Shown: positions 47,553-56,816 of the stretch, piece by piece | How positions within the stretch are numbered: position 1 is the first letter of the stretch | Layout: each line of letters starts with the position of its first letter | Origin: Mariprofundus aestuarium | GTDB taxonomy: Bacteria > Pseudomonadota > Zetaproteobacteria > Mariprofundales > Mariprofundaceae | Assembly: GCF_002795805.1 (NCBI RefSeq) | Contig: NZ_CP018799.1 | Location: 2,411,001 to 2,475,000, forward strand | Length of the DNA stretch: 64,000 bases | Direction of reading: 5' to 3' | Position numbers and translations under genes: made by a program | Notes under the pieces: generated by a model | The model's input: only the letters and a program-made list of their open reading frames with translations | What the model was told of the DNA's origin: nothing | Databases searched by the model: none

Positions 47553-48603
47553 ACATCGCCTGATCGGCCAATGCGATCAGCTCTTTCACCGCCAGGTCCC
47601 GATTAGCAGACGAGAATGCCACACCGACACTGGCTGTGATCTGCTCACCTTCAACCACACCGCTCTCGGCAATGGCCTGGATGGTAAGCGCTGCGATATC
47701 ACGAGCCTTCTCCTCCCCACAGCCAGGCAGAAGCAATACGAATTCATCGCCTCCCATGCGAATCAATGGATCGCTGGACCGGACATGCTTATGCAACGCC
47801 TTGCTAACCATGTTCAAGACATTATCACCGACCTCTTCTCCCAAGCGCTCACTCAGTCCCTTGAACTGATCCACATCAGCATACAGACATGAGACCTGTG
47901 TTACGTTACCAAACCACTGTGACAACGGGTGATGACTGTGTGGCTGTAAAAAGCGCCGGTTCTGGCTGCCTGTTAATGTATCTGTAACTGAAAGGCGGGC
48001 TAGGTGTTCACGGGCCACAGCATGTTCAAGGGTTAGCCCAACCACCTGTGCCAGGTGCTGAAGAAAATCGCTGCTTTGATCGGGCGCGAAGCGGTCACGG
48101 TCAATCGAACCCACACCGAGTACGCCGAAGGGCCTATCCAGGTCACCCAGTGTCAGTAACGCAATCGAACCAAGGTGCTGATCCTGCGATCCAAGCCAGT
48201 CGAACGCATGCTCGGGTGAGAGCTGAATCAGCCACGCCTGTTTGCGTGAAATCCCCATCTCCCTGATCTCATCCTTCTCCACCCAGACCAGGTCGCGTTC
48301 GGAAAGTGAGCCCAGCTTATGCCCGCCAATAAAACTGGAACGATCCAGCCAGAAGCGGACAAAATCGAGTTCAAAGCTTGAACGCAGGCCGCGCAACAGG
48401 GTAAAACAGAGATCCTCAGGATCGGTGGATTTAAGCACCTGCGACTCCAGGTCAAACATGCGCGAGAAGAGCCGTTCGTTCTGGCGCAGACGCTGCATCA
48501 CATCAGCGACATAAACTTTTAGTTCCCGGTTCTCATCTGCCATCTGCTGAAAGCGTCGACTGGAGAGATCCTCCACCTTTGAGGCTTTTTCTTTCTTACT
48601 CAT
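47485..48603 (-). CDS. DUF484-GGDEF fusion, putative diguanylate cyclase
   Basis: About 372 residues from MSKKEKAS. The N-terminal part (coiled-coil ENRELKVYVADVMQRLRQNE, FSRMFDLESQVLKSTDPEDL, then a GAF-like region) matches DUF484, which normally stands alone beside xerC. The C-terminal part is GGDEF: LSVTDTLTGSQNRRFL, CLYADVDQFKGLSERLGEEV, IRMGGDEFVLLLPG, and an inhibitory-site motif RSSD exactly five residues before GGDEF. The catalytic motif and the product-inhibition site are intact, so it probably makes cyclic di-GMP. The longer frame to 48696 lacks a ribosome site. Confidence 0.85.
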   Translation of the reverse strand: MSKKEKASKVEDLSSRRFQQMADENRELKVYVADVMQRLRQNERLFSRMFDLESQVLKSTDPEDLCFTLLRGLRSSFELDFVRFWLDRSSFIGGHKLGSLSERDLVWVEKDEIREMGISRKQAWLIQLSPEHAFDWLGSQDQHLGSIALLTLGDLDRPFGVLGVGSIDRDRFAPDQSSDFLQHLAQVVGLTLEHAVAREHLARLSVTDTLTGSQNRRFLQPHSHHPLSQWFGNVTQVSCLYADVDQFKGLSERLGEEVGDNVLNMVSKALHKHVRSSDPLIRMGGDEFVLLLPGCGEEKARDIAALTIQAIAESGVVEGEQITASVGVAFSSANRDLAVKELIALADQAMYVAKALGGNRFEVADSGEDSGH

Positions 48604-48705
48604 CACTTCTGTCTCCCCTCCAGCACAGCTTGATCCTCGTGAGCCCAATAGGTCGATCCCACGTAACCATCGTAACGGGATTGAAGAGAGGGACAATATC
48701 CATCT

Positions 48706-49317
48706 CTACTCCGGTTTTTCTCTATTCCCGGCAAGCAGAGTGCCGCCGGATAGAACCAGCTTCATACCCTCTTCCACACTCATATCCATATAGACGATTT
48801 CCGATGGTTCGATAAACAGCAGCCAACCGGTCGTAGGCATAGGCGTAGAGGGCACAAATACGGAAATCCTTATTTCATCCGAGCCATGAATTGCAACAGC
48901 AGTTTCACCTGTAACAAACCCGATCACCATTGTTCCTTTATTGGGAAACGGAACCATTACCACTTTCTGAAATGCCTTGGAACTGTCACTTAGTGTGGCC
49001 TCGAGAAGCTGGCGAGTCGCTTTGTAAATCGTACGCACCAGTGGAATGCGCTCCATAACCCGATCCACCAGGCGCATCAGGTAATTGCCGATAAAGTGGG
49101 TGGTCAGCATGCCGATCACAATGATCAGCAGCAGGGCCAGAATGATACCCAGTCCGGGAATATCGACACCGAACAGTATCTCCGGCCTGTATTGTGGCGG
49201 CAACAAACCTACGGCACTGTCGGAGAGCTCAATCAGCCAGTTGATCAGCGCTACCGTGACAAGAAATGGTGCCAGGGCAACGATCCCTGCCAGCAGGTAT
49301 TTACGTAACGATACCAC
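48706..49317 (-). CDS. DUF502 family membrane protein
   Basis: A 203-residue protein with two transmembrane helices (about 7-28 and 55-77) and a soluble C-terminal beta domain. DUF502 hallmarks: RKYLLAGIVALAPFLVTV, IPGLGIILALLLIIVIGMLT, RIPLVRTIYKATRQL, VMVPFPNKGTMVIGFVTGE and VFVPSTPMPTTGW. The function of the family is unsettled. It shares a stop/start base with the next gene upstream, within a long co-directional series of envelope genes. Confidence 0.9.
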   Translation of the reverse strand: MVSLRKYLLAGIVALAPFLVTVALINWLIELSDSAVGLLPPQYRPEILFGVDIPGLGIILALLLIIVIGMLTTHFIGNYLMRLVDRVMERIPLVRTIYKATRQLLEATLSDSSKAFQKVVMVPFPNKGTMVIGFVTGETAVAIHGSDEIRISVFVPSTPMPTTGWLLFIEPSEIVYMDMSVEEGMKLVLSGGTLLAGNREKPE

Positions 49318-50234
49318 TACAAAAGCACCTCCGGTTTTATCTTCGCATGACGCACAGAATCACCGCCACGCAGTAACTGCTGAACAGGAACAAGCGTGGC
49401 TGACTTCTGCTTGCTCAGCTGCTTCTCCAGAAATGCTACTGTCTCCTTGTGCGGATGAGCAATCACCACACAGCGGTAGCCCTTCTCCAGGCAGCGCTCT
49501 GCACTCTTCCATGCCCGCTGCATCGCCTCAGGATTAAGGTCATGATCGAGGAACACCTCTCTGGAGGCCCACGGCACATCCATCAACTCAGCAGCCTCTG
49601 CCGCCACACTCTTATGGCTCGTTTTGGAGTCGACAAAAAAGAATCCCTGCTCCCGGCAGACCTGCATCACCCAGCGCATAGGCTCCATCTGTTCACTCAG
49701 GTGGGAGCCCATATGATTGTTCACCCCTTCGACAAAGGGAACCTTGTCCAGGCCGCGCTGGAATGTTTCCCGCAACTCTTCCCTGCCCATCTTTTCATGC
49801 AGAAAATAGGGGGTCATCTTATTGCGATATTTCTCCGAAGTCGGCTCCATAGGCAGGTGCAGCATAACCATCTGCCCCTGCTCATGCGCCATCGTTGCAG
49901 ATGCCTGTGCATATGGTGCATCCGGTATCACAGCGATTGCCACAGGAATGGAGAGCGCGAGGATGCGCTTCAAGGCTGGCAGATCGTAACCAACATCATC
50001 AAGAACCAGAGCAAGCCCCGACGCCACACGTGGCAGCGCATCGGGTTGCGTTTCATGCTGATCCCCCGGCTTGGCCACCTCTGGAGCTACTGGCGGAATA
50101 CTCTTCTCCACCATCTTTTCAACATGCCCCCTCTGCTGCGAAGGTTTGGTGAGTGTTGCGATCACCAGCAACAGGCATAACAGCAGCAGAAAGAGCAGCG
50201 CCAGCCACGGCGGCAGTTGTTTTTTTCGAATCAT
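49317..50234 (-). CDS. divergent polysaccharide deacetylase family protein (YibQ-like)
   Basis: A 305-residue protein with an N-terminal signal anchor (about 9-26) and a NodB-like barrel of the divergent group: LALVLDDVGYDLPAL, IAVIPDAPYAQASATMAHEQ, MLHLPMEP, VNNHMGSHLSEQ, FFVDSKTSHKSVAAEAA, HPHKETVAFLEK. The Asp-Asp and HxxxS-type metal residues are recognisable. Homologues next to envC and ctpA genes are common, pointing to cell-wall or surface-glycan processing; the substrate is unknown. Confidence 0.9.
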   Translation of the reverse strand: MIRKKQLPPWLALLFLLLLCLLLVIATLTKPSQQRGHVEKMVEKSIPPVAPEVAKPGDQHETQPDALPRVASGLALVLDDVGYDLPALKRILALSIPVAIAVIPDAPYAQASATMAHEQGQMVMLHLPMEPTSEKYRNKMTPYFLHEKMGREELRETFQRGLDKVPFVEGVNNHMGSHLSEQMEPMRWVMQVCREQGFFFVDSKTSHKSVAAEAAELMDVPWASREVFLDHDLNPEAMQRAWKSAERCLEKGYRCVVIAHPHKETVAFLEKQLSKQKSATLVPVQQLLRGGDSVRHAKIKPEVLL

Positions 50235-50255
50235 GATTTGATCAATGTAAGCGCA

Positions 50256-51581
50256 TTAGCCGCGCAGGGCATGTAGTCCCCTGAGCAGATCCAGTGCCCG
50301 CTGCAGCTGGGTATCCAGTTCAAGGCGCTCTTTCATGGCATCGCTCGGCCCTTCACCAGCTTCAGCCTTTTTACTCTTATTGCCTTTCTTGCCATTACCG
50401 TTTTCCAGATGCCCTTTCAGGTTGCGCTCTGAAACTGAAGGCAGGCTACTTTTCGCCTGATCATCCTTCTTCAACGCCACCTGCTCTACCAGAATGTCGG
50501 GGTCGATGCCGGTAGCCTGGATGGAGCGCCCACTTGGCGTGTAATAGAGTGCAGTTGTCACCTTGATCGCGGTTCCATCATTAAGCGGTACCACCGACTG
50601 CACTGAACCCTTACCGAAACTTTTGGTGCCCATAACAATCGCGCGGTGATGATCCTGCAGTGCGCCACCAACAATTTCCGACGCAGAAGCTGAACCATTG
50701 TTCATCAGTACGATCAGCGGCAGGCCTTGCAGAATATCACCCGGCTGGGCGTCAAATGAGAGGCTTTTGCCTGCCCGGGACTTGGTGCTGACAATATTGC
50801 CCTTTTCAAGGAAGAGGTCGGAGACGGCCACCGCCTGATTAAGCAGGCCACCCGGATTGTTGCGAAGATCCAGTACTGCGCCGGAAAGGTTTCCACCCGC
50901 ACGCTTCTTCAACTCCCTGATCTTCTTGGAGAGCAGGGTTACCGTTGGCTGCTGAAACTGTGTTACGCGCAGGTAGGCGTAACCGGGAGCCAGCATATCG
51001 CCCTTCACCGACTTCACTTCGATGATCGCGCGGGTGATCTTCACCTCCATGGGCGCATTTTCACCTTCGCGGAAAATAGTCAGCACAATGCTTGTGCCTG
51101 GCTTGCCGCGCATTAACTTCACTGCTTCAAACAGCGACATATCGCGTGCCAGTTCGTCATCGATCTTAATGATCAGGTCGCCAGCTTTGATGCCAGCTCG
51201 ATCAGCAGGTGTATCCTCGATAGGAGAGACAATTCGGATACCCCCCTCAGCCGCCTGAATCTCAATTCCCAGGCCACCGAACTCACCCTTGGTGTCCACG
51301 TTCATCTGCTTGTACATATCCTTGTCGAGATAGGTGGAGTGGGGATCAAGGCTTGAGAGCATGCCGGAAAGCGCGCCCCCGATTAGCTTCTCATCGCTGA
51401 CCTCTTCAACATAAGCCTGGCGTACCATCTCCATCACCTGCGAAAACTTCTGCAGCTGCTGATAGTCGGTGGCTGCATCGGCCTGCCGGTAACCTGTGCC
51501 CGGCTGCCAGGCCATCACGCCCGCACTCAGCAGGGCAACAGCGCCTGCTCCCAATAAGACTCGACGAAACTTTAAAGACAT
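50256..51581 (-). CDS. carboxyl-terminal processing protease (S41 family)
   Basis: A 441-residue periplasmic protease from MSLKFRRVLL, with a signal peptide, preceded by GGAGAAAGG. It has a PDZ domain (KGEFGGLGIEIQAAEGGIRI, IEDTPADRAGIKAGDLIIKI) and the S41 core: YLRVTQFQQPT, LDLRNNPGGLLNQA and the catalytic Ser/Lys in NGSASASEIVGG and GTKSFGKGSVQ. A Lys-rich tail follows. Such CtpA enzymes cut C-termini of envelope proteins and often need a partner; position beside envC links it to peptidoglycan remodelling. Confidence 0.95.
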   Translation of the reverse strand: MSLKFRRVLLGAGAVALLSAGVMAWQPGTGYRQADAATDYQQLQKFSQVMEMVRQAYVEEVSDEKLIGGALSGMLSSLDPHSTYLDKDMYKQMNVDTKGEFGGLGIEIQAAEGGIRIVSPIEDTPADRAGIKAGDLIIKIDDELARDMSLFEAVKLMRGKPGTSIVLTIFREGENAPMEVKITRAIIEVKSVKGDMLAPGYAYLRVTQFQQPTVTLLSKKIRELKKRAGGNLSGAVLDLRNNPGGLLNQAVAVSDLFLEKGNIVSTKSRAGKSLSFDAQPGDILQGLPLIVLMNNGSASASEIVGGALQDHHRAIVMGTKSFGKGSVQSVVPLNDGTAIKVTTALYYTPSGRSIQATGIDPDILVEQVALKKDDQAKSSLPSVSERNLKGHLENGNGKKGNKSKKAEAGEGPSDAMKERLELDTQLQRALDLLRGLHALRG

Positions 51582-51720
51582 ACCTTTCTCCATAAACCCG
51601 TTCGAGGGTGGGCTGCCAGATTCATGAACAACCGAGGCATAACACTCGCAAAGGTTAAGTGACTTCTTCAGGACCACATGCCTGCAACCCTTTATTCAGC
51701 TCCTGCAGCATGCCAGCGCA

Positions 51721-52884
51721 TCAGCGCCGACACCAGCGTTTCGGGTTTACCGCTTTGCCACGGTCCCTGATTTCAAAATAGACTGCAACACGATTAATCC
51801 AGCCGGTACTTCCGGCCTCGGCAATCGTCTCATTCTCTTCTACCCAGTCGCCCACCTGCTTGAATAGAACATTGTTATGGGCGTAGACACCAAGCACACC
51901 ATCACCGTAATCAACGATGGTCATCAGCCCGAAACCACCGAACCAGTCGGCATAACGCACCTGCCCCGAAGCCATGGCTCGCACCTCGCGAAAATTCGCT
52001 TTCGGTTTTAGCTGAACACCCTGCAGGGTCGGCATCGATGGTGATGGCCGTGAACCGAAACTTGCCACAACAGTACCCGGAAGCGGCCATTGCAGTCGCC
52101 CTTTGCGCTTGCGTACATTCTGACCCACGCTCGATTTGTCGGTAGCAAGCAGCCCCTCGCTCATATCATTCAACAGCCGCAGAAGCGCCTTCTCTTCCCG
52201 GGCCAGCTGCAGGTCACGCCCCTTCTTGGAGGTAACCTGCTTGCGCACTCGATTAATCATTCCCTGCTTGTCGTTGACGCGGGATGAAAGCTCCCGTTCT
52301 GCCTGCTGCTTCTCCTTGCGCACCACCTCGAGTCGATCACGCTGCTCCCGCAACTCCGTTTCCACGCGCTCCAGATCCTGCACAGACTTGGCATAGAGGT
52401 GACGGTCCTCCTCCTGAGAGCGCATCACCACGTTCAAAAGATGGCGACGGTGTGGAATGTCACTAACCGGAACACCGGTGAATATCCCCATCCACTCGGA
52501 TGAGTGGCTGCTGCGCTGCCATGCGGCAACAGCCTCATCCACCATCTGCTTTTTCAGCGCCTTGATGCGCGACTGCAAACGAACGCGTTGGCGCTGCAAC
52601 TCAGCAAGGCGCCTGTCCGCTTCCCGAGCCTGTTGTGTCGCAGCCCTGCTCGCCTTGCGCGCCGTAATCAAAGCAGAATCGAGCTTCCGAAGTTCTTTAC
52701 CGAGCTCGCCCATCTGCCCTTCGAGCTGGCCGCGCACCTTGCTCAAGCGCTGACGTTCAGCCTTGATTTTATCTATTCTGATCTGGGTATCCGGATTCGC
52801 AGCTATCGCCTCAGGAGCGCCCCACGACAGAAGTGCAACAAACAGCAGCAGGAGAAGAGGTCGCAAATGACTACTGAATCTCAT
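51721..52884 (-). CDS. envC: EnvC-like murein hydrolase activator
   Basis: A 387-residue protein from MRFSSHLRPL with a signal peptide (ends near AIAA), a long coiled coil (about 35-250) and a C-terminal LytM domain (LQWPLPGTVVASFGSRPSPS ... VYFEIRDRGKAVNPKRW). The LytM zinc ligands of active endopeptidases are not conserved (no HxxxD after the first strand; YAHNN in place of HxH), as in EnvC, which activates amidases at the septum rather than cutting itself. ATGA overlap with rlmH. The longer frame to 52995 lies inside rlmH. Confidence 0.9.
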   Translation of the reverse strand: MRFSSHLRPLLLLLFVALLSWGAPEAIAANPDTQIRIDKIKAERQRLSKVRGQLEGQMGELGKELRKLDSALITARKASRAATQQAREADRRLAELQRQRVRLQSRIKALKKQMVDEAVAAWQRSSHSSEWMGIFTGVPVSDIPHRRHLLNVVMRSQEEDRHLYAKSVQDLERVETELREQRDRLEVVRKEKQQAERELSSRVNDKQGMINRVRKQVTSKKGRDLQLAREEKALLRLLNDMSEGLLATDKSSVGQNVRKRKGRLQWPLPGTVVASFGSRPSPSMPTLQGVQLKPKANFREVRAMASGQVRYADWFGGFGLMTIVDYGDGVLGVYAHNNVLFKQVGDWVEENETIAEAGSTGWINRVAVYFEIRDRGKAVNPKRWCRR

Positions 52885-53330
52885 ACGCGATGGTAAGGGT
52901 GTCCCTGAATAATGGTGAAACCACGATACAGCTGCTCCAGCACTACAGCGCGCACCAACTGATGAGGCAGTGTCAATTTGGAGAGGCTCCAACATGCTCC
53001 GGCGGCCCTGCGGACCTCATCGGAGATACCATCAGCGCCGCCGATGACAAAGTCCTGCTGCGCATCACCGGACAACGTGGAGAGAAAGCCAGCCCATTGC
53101 TTACTGCTGTTGAGCGATCCACGCTCGTCGAACAGTACAAAGCCGGCAGCCGCATGCTTGAGAATCTGCTTTGCCTCCTCCTGCTTACGCTGGGAGACCT
53201 GCTTGCCACGCCCCTCTGGCAACTCGACAACCTGACAGGGCGCAAACGGTTTCAGCCGTTCGATAAAACGATCCTCGAAGTCGGAGAGCTCTCGCGAACC
53301 CCGCCCGACCACCAGCAGCCTTAGCTTCAC
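52881..53330 (-). CDS. rlmH: 23S rRNA pseudouridine-1915 N3-methyltransferase
   Basis: A 149-residue SPOUT methyltransferase starting at GTG 53330, which overlaps the rsfS stop (GTGA). Motifs: LLVVGRGS, EEAKQILKHAAAGFVLFDER, FVIGGADGISDEV with the SAM knot glycines, LSKLTLPHQLVRAVVLEQLY and the closing GHPYHR. Standard companion of rsfS. Confidence 0.95.
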   Translation of the reverse strand: MKLRLLVVGRGSRELSDFEDRFIERLKPFAPCQVVELPEGRGKQVSQRKQEEAKQILKHAAAGFVLFDERGSLNSSKQWAGFLSTLSGDAQQDFVIGGADGISDEVRRAAGACWSLSKLTLPHQLVRAVVLEQLYRGFTIIQGHPYHRV

Positions 53331-53698
53331 GACGTCGCGTCCGCTCCCTGGTGAGGAACACGCCACAGGCGCTCAAGCTGGAAGCTCTCGCGTATTTCTG
53401 GAAGAAAGAGGTGCACCACAATATCACCCAGATCAACCAACAGCCACTCCATCGCCTCCAACCCTTCAACCTTGGCTGGCAGGTCGTACTCATGTGCCAC
53501 TTCGGAAATCGACTGGGACAATGCCTTGATCTGGCGGTCTGATCGGCCGCTGGCCACGATAAAGCGATCGGTAAAGTCGCAACGTCCACGCACATCAATC
53601 ACCAGGATATCCTGTGCCTTTTTATCTTCCAGCGCCGTAACCAGCGCTTCAGTCATCTTCTCAAACCTTTCGTTATCTTTAGCAACTACATCAACCAC
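53327..53698 (-). CDS. rsfS: ribosomal silencing factor RsfS
   Basis: A 123-residue protein that binds L14 and blocks subunit joining in starvation. Typical: ALEDKKAQDILVIDVRG, CDFTDRFIVASGRSDRQIKAL, AMEWLLVDLGDIVVHLFLPE and the RESFQLERLW end. It lies in the conserved nadD-rsfS-rlmH order. Confidence 0.96.
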   Translation of the reverse strand: MVDVVAKDNERFEKMTEALVTALEDKKAQDILVIDVRGRCDFTDRFIVASGRSDRQIKALSQSISEVAHEYDLPAKVEGLEAMEWLLVDLGDIVVHLFLPEIRESFQLERLWRVPHQGADATS

Positions 53699-53738
53699 AA
53701 CTTCTCCTTAATAGAAATCCTGACTTTGTCAGTATTCC

Positions 53739-54392
53739 TCAATCAACTTTCTGATAATTCATCTCAATCTGGCTTTGCACCTGCTCCGGCACCCTGCCTG
53801 CAAGCGACCTTCCCATCCCCGCATCCTGCCGCAGTCCGGAGGCTGAGATATCCGGCAAACTCACCGGGAAATAGCACCAGTGACCGGAACTATCGTATTC
53901 ACGCCAGCGTTTTTCATCCACTTTCTGCCAGCCTTCATGCTCTGGAAGCTGCGTAGCGTGCGACCCCGTACGGGCAAAGACTGCCACGTTGCAGAGCTCC
54001 CTGTGTGCCGGGTATTCGCGCCAGCTTTCAAGCCCCATCCAGGCATCGGCCCCCAGCATCAGCCAAGGCACAACATCCGGATAGTGCTGATGGAAGTCAC
54101 GCAGTGTCTCCACCGCTGCAACTGGCCTGCCATGACCAATCTCCCAGTCGAGAACCTGTACATCCTGCTGCTTCTCGAAAACCGCCTGTAACCAGTCGAA
54201 CCGAGTCTTCCCATCAGCATTCCCCGAGAGATTTCGGTGCACCGGTTCTGCCGGAATCACCCACACCTCATCCAGCCCCATCACCTTCAACCCCGCCTCT
54301 ACCAGCGCCACATGACCGTTGTGCGGTGGATCAAACGTTCCGCCGAACAATCCAATCTTCTTACTGCCAGAATGCACACTCATACCGCACAC
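53739..54392 (-). CDS. nadD: nicotinate-nucleotide adenylyltransferase
   Basis: A 217-residue enzyme of NAD synthesis. The nucleotidyltransferase signature GLFGGTFDPPHNGHV is near the N-terminus, followed by VWVIPAEPVHR and MLGADAWMGLESWRE; the ISxxxxR motif is present as DISASGLRQ. Met at 54383 is an alternative start. It sits 14 bases after proA and 40 before rsfS in one transcription direction. Confidence 0.93.
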   Translation of the reverse strand: MCGMSVHSGSKKIGLFGGTFDPPHNGHVALVEAGLKVMGLDEVWVIPAEPVHRNLSGNADGKTRFDWLQAVFEKQQDVQVLDWEIGHGRPVAAVETLRDFHQHYPDVVPWLMLGADAWMGLESWREYPAHRELCNVAVFARTGSHATQLPEHEGWQKVDEKRWREYDSSGHWCYFPVSLPDISASGLRQDAGMGRSLAGRVPEQVQSQIEMNYQKVD

Positions 54393-54407
54393 CCAAACGA
54401 CACAGAG

Positions 54408-55676
54408 TTATCCCCGCACCTCGCCGTGGCCGTATACAATCCACTTCTGCGTGGTCAAACCTTCAAGCCCAACCGGTCCACGCACATGCAAGCGGTCCGT
54501 TGAGATACCAATTTCAGCACCCAATCCGTATTCAAAACCATCAGCAAAGCGGGTACTTGCATTCCACATCACCGAGGATGAATCCACCTCGCGCAGGAAG
54601 CGACTGCCCGCCTCGTAATCCTCGGTCACAATCGTCTCGGTATGATCAGAGCTGTAGGTGGCGATGTGATCCACTGCCGCATCCAATGAATCGACAATGC
54701 GTACCGAGAGTACCGGCGCCAGATACTCTGTCGCCCAGTCCTCTTCACTCGCCAGCTTCACATCCATGCCGTTGCAGCGCTGGCGCGTGACGTCACAGCC
54801 GCGCACCTCGACACCCTTATCAAGCATCGCCTGAACGATTACCTGTACAACTTCAACCGCAACATCACAGTGAATCAGCAGTGTTTCCATTGCATTGCAG
54901 ACCCCATAACGATGGGTCTTGGCGTTCACCGCAATCTTGAGCGCCATCTCGCTATTGGCTGCCGCATCAATATAGACATGGCAGATGCCATCCAGATGTT
55001 TGATCACCGGCACACGCGACTCGGCGGAGACGCGCTCAATCAGTGATTTTCCACCTCGCGGAATAATCACATCAACATACTGCTCACTCTTCAGCAGCGC
55101 TCCGACCAGCGCACGATCAGTTGAATCCACCAGCTGCACTGCATCCTGAGAAAGCCCTTTATCTACCAGCGCTCGCCGCAGACAGGCTGCAATCGCACGG
55201 TTGGAGTGTATTGCCTCGGAACCACCGCGCAGAATCACCGCATTGCCTGATTTCAGACAGAGGCCCGCCGCATCCGCAGTCACGTTGGGACGGGACTCAT
55301 AGATAATGCCGATCACACCGAGGGGTACCCGCATATGACCTACCTGAATTCCTGAAGGGCGATAACGCAAACCATCAATTGCACCGACCGGGTCAGGAAG
55401 AGCGGCAATCTGCTCCAGCCCATCAGCCATCGCCTCAATGCGGTCGCCATTGAGCATCAGGCGATCCTTCATCGCATCATCAAGCCCATTCTCATCCGCC
55501 GCCTTCATATCAAGCGCATTGGCAGCGAGAATCTCATTCATTTCACGGCGCATCACTGCCGCGGCCAGAACCAGTGCTTCATCCTTGGAGCGGGTATTGG
55601 CCATGCGCATCGCTTTGGCCGCAGCTCTAGCCTGCCTGCCCAGGGTATTCATGATGGTTGCCGCATCTACTTCCAT
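54408..55676 (-). CDS. proA: gamma-glutamyl phosphate reductase
   Basis: A 422-residue NADPH-dependent enzyme making glutamate semialdehyde for proline. Motifs: [53 protein letters not shown], catalytic Cys in [13 protein letters not shown], and [20 protein letters not shown]. Located 6 bases downstream of proB; the pair acts together because the intermediate is labile. Confidence 0.97.
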   Translation of the reverse strand: MEVDAATIMNTLGRQARAAAKAMRMANTRSKDEALVLAAAVMRREMNEILAANALDMKAADENGLDDAMKDRLMLNGDRIEAMADGLEQIAALPDPVGAIDGLRYRPSGIQVGHMRVPLGVIGIIYESRPNVTADAAGLCLKSGNAVILRGGSEAIHSNRAIAACLRRALVDKGLSQDAVQLVDSTDRALVGALLKSEQYVDVIIPRGGKSLIERVSAESRVPVIKHLDGICHVYIDAAANSEMALKIAVNAKTHRYGVCNAMETLLIHCDVAVEVVQVIVQAMLDKGVEVRGCDVTRQRCNGMDVKLASEEDWATEYLAPVLSVRIVDSLDAAVDHIATYSSDHTETIVTEDYEAGSRFLREVDSSSVMWNASTRFADGFEYGLGAEIGISTDRLHVRGPVGLEGLTTQKWIVYGHGEVRG

Positions 55677-55682
55677 GCTTCT

Positions 55683-56816
55683 CTACTCCTCTTTACACAG
55701 TACAAGATTGTCGCGATGAATCACCGATGAAAAATCGAGATAGCCCAGTATTTCTGCGACATCACCGCTACCATGCCCCATAATCCGGCGCATCTCTTCA
55801 GCAGTATAATTACAGAGGCCGCGCGCAATCACGCCATCAGGCCCTACAATCTCAACACAGGCACCTTTATCGAATACGCCGATAACATCTTTCACACCAA
55901 TGGGAAGCAGGCTGCTTCCCTGGTTCACAATAGCTCTTTGTGCTCCTACATCGACATGAATCTCCCCCTTGGGCGAGAGCACCTCCAGAATCCAGTGCTT
56001 GCGCCGCGTCTGCCTGTCTACACCGCAAAGAAACAGCGTGCCCTCATCCTCTCCAGCCAGCAATCGACTAAGCCTGCCGCTCTCTTTACCGCTGATTATT
56101 GCGGCGGATACGCCGCCGCTGGTCGCTACGCGAGCCGCCGAAAGCTTACTGGCCATGCCCCCGGTACCGAATGCGGAGCCGGCATCACCAGCCATCTCCA
56201 CATGCTCCTCGTTCAGATGTTCAACCACACCGATACGCTTGGCATCGGCATGTTTTGTTGGGTTTTTATCGTAGAGGCCTTCAACATCGGTCAACATCAC
56301 CAACAGGTCGGCATCAACAACCAGACTGACAAGTGCGCCGAGGGAGTCATTGTCACCGAATTTTATCTCGGCCACCACCACCGTGTCGTTCTCGTTCACA
56401 ATCGGCACGACACCTGCGGAGAAGAGTGTTTCACTGGTATTGCTGGCATTGAGGTAACGGCGCCTGTTCCTGAGGTCGTCCTTGGTAAGCAGCATCTGCG
56501 CCACTGTCCGCCCATGCCGGGCAAAGGCTCTGGCGTATGCACTCATCAGTACCGGCTGGCCAATGGCAGCCGCAGCCTGTTTTTCATGAACCGAGAGGGT
56601 GCGATTCAGCCAACCCAGCTGCACACGTCCGAGTGCCACTGATCCGGAGGTCACAATCACCACATCCATGCCTGCTTTCATTACACCTTGTAGCTCATCC
56701 ACCAGATGATCGATTACATCCTGACGAATACCGTGATCGACATCAGCCAGCAGAGAGCTACCGATCTTCACCACCACGCGGCGGGCATGGCTCAGATCAC
56801 TTCTCGAACGAATCAT
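55683..56816 (-). CDS. proB: glutamate 5-kinase with PUA domain
   Basis: A 377-residue enzyme committing glutamate to proline. Kinase motifs: RRVVVKIGSSLLAD, VIVTSGSVALGRVQLGW, EKQAAAAIGQPVLM, VPIVNENDTVVV, FGDNDSLGALVS, and GTGGMASKLSAARVA. Residues about 280-370 are a PUA domain (QGSSLLPIGVKDVIGVFDKG). Its start overlaps the obgE end by 20 bases. Confidence 0.97.
   Translation of the reverse strand: MIRSRSDLSHARRVVVKIGSSLLADVDHGIRQDVIDHLVDELQGVMKAGMDVVIVTSGSVALGRVQLGWLNRTLSVHEKQAAAAIGQPVLMSAYARAFARHGRTVAQMLLTKDDLRNRRRYLNASNTSETLFSAGVVPIVNENDTVVVAEIKFGDNDSLGALVSLVVDADLLVMLTDVEGLYDKNPTKHADAKRIGVVEHLNEEHVEMAGDAGSAFGTGGMASKLSAARVATSGGVSAAIISGKESGRLSRLLAGEDEGTLFLCGVDRQTRRKHWILEVLSPKGEIHVDVGAQRAIVNQGSSLLPIGVKDVIGVFDKGACVEIVGPDGVIARGLCNYTAEEMRRIMGHGSGDVAEILGYLDFSSVIHRDNLVLCKEE

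Noticed and set aside
54005-54790. 261-codon Pro/Ser/Arg-rich frame opposite nadD-proA
   Set aside because: Composition is that of a frame-shadow in GC-rich antisense; spans two real genes.
55773-56642. 289-codon open frame on the plus strand opposite proB
   Set aside because: Shadow of proB; many Cys/His and no domain, no ribosome site, and the proB motifs are intact on the other strand.
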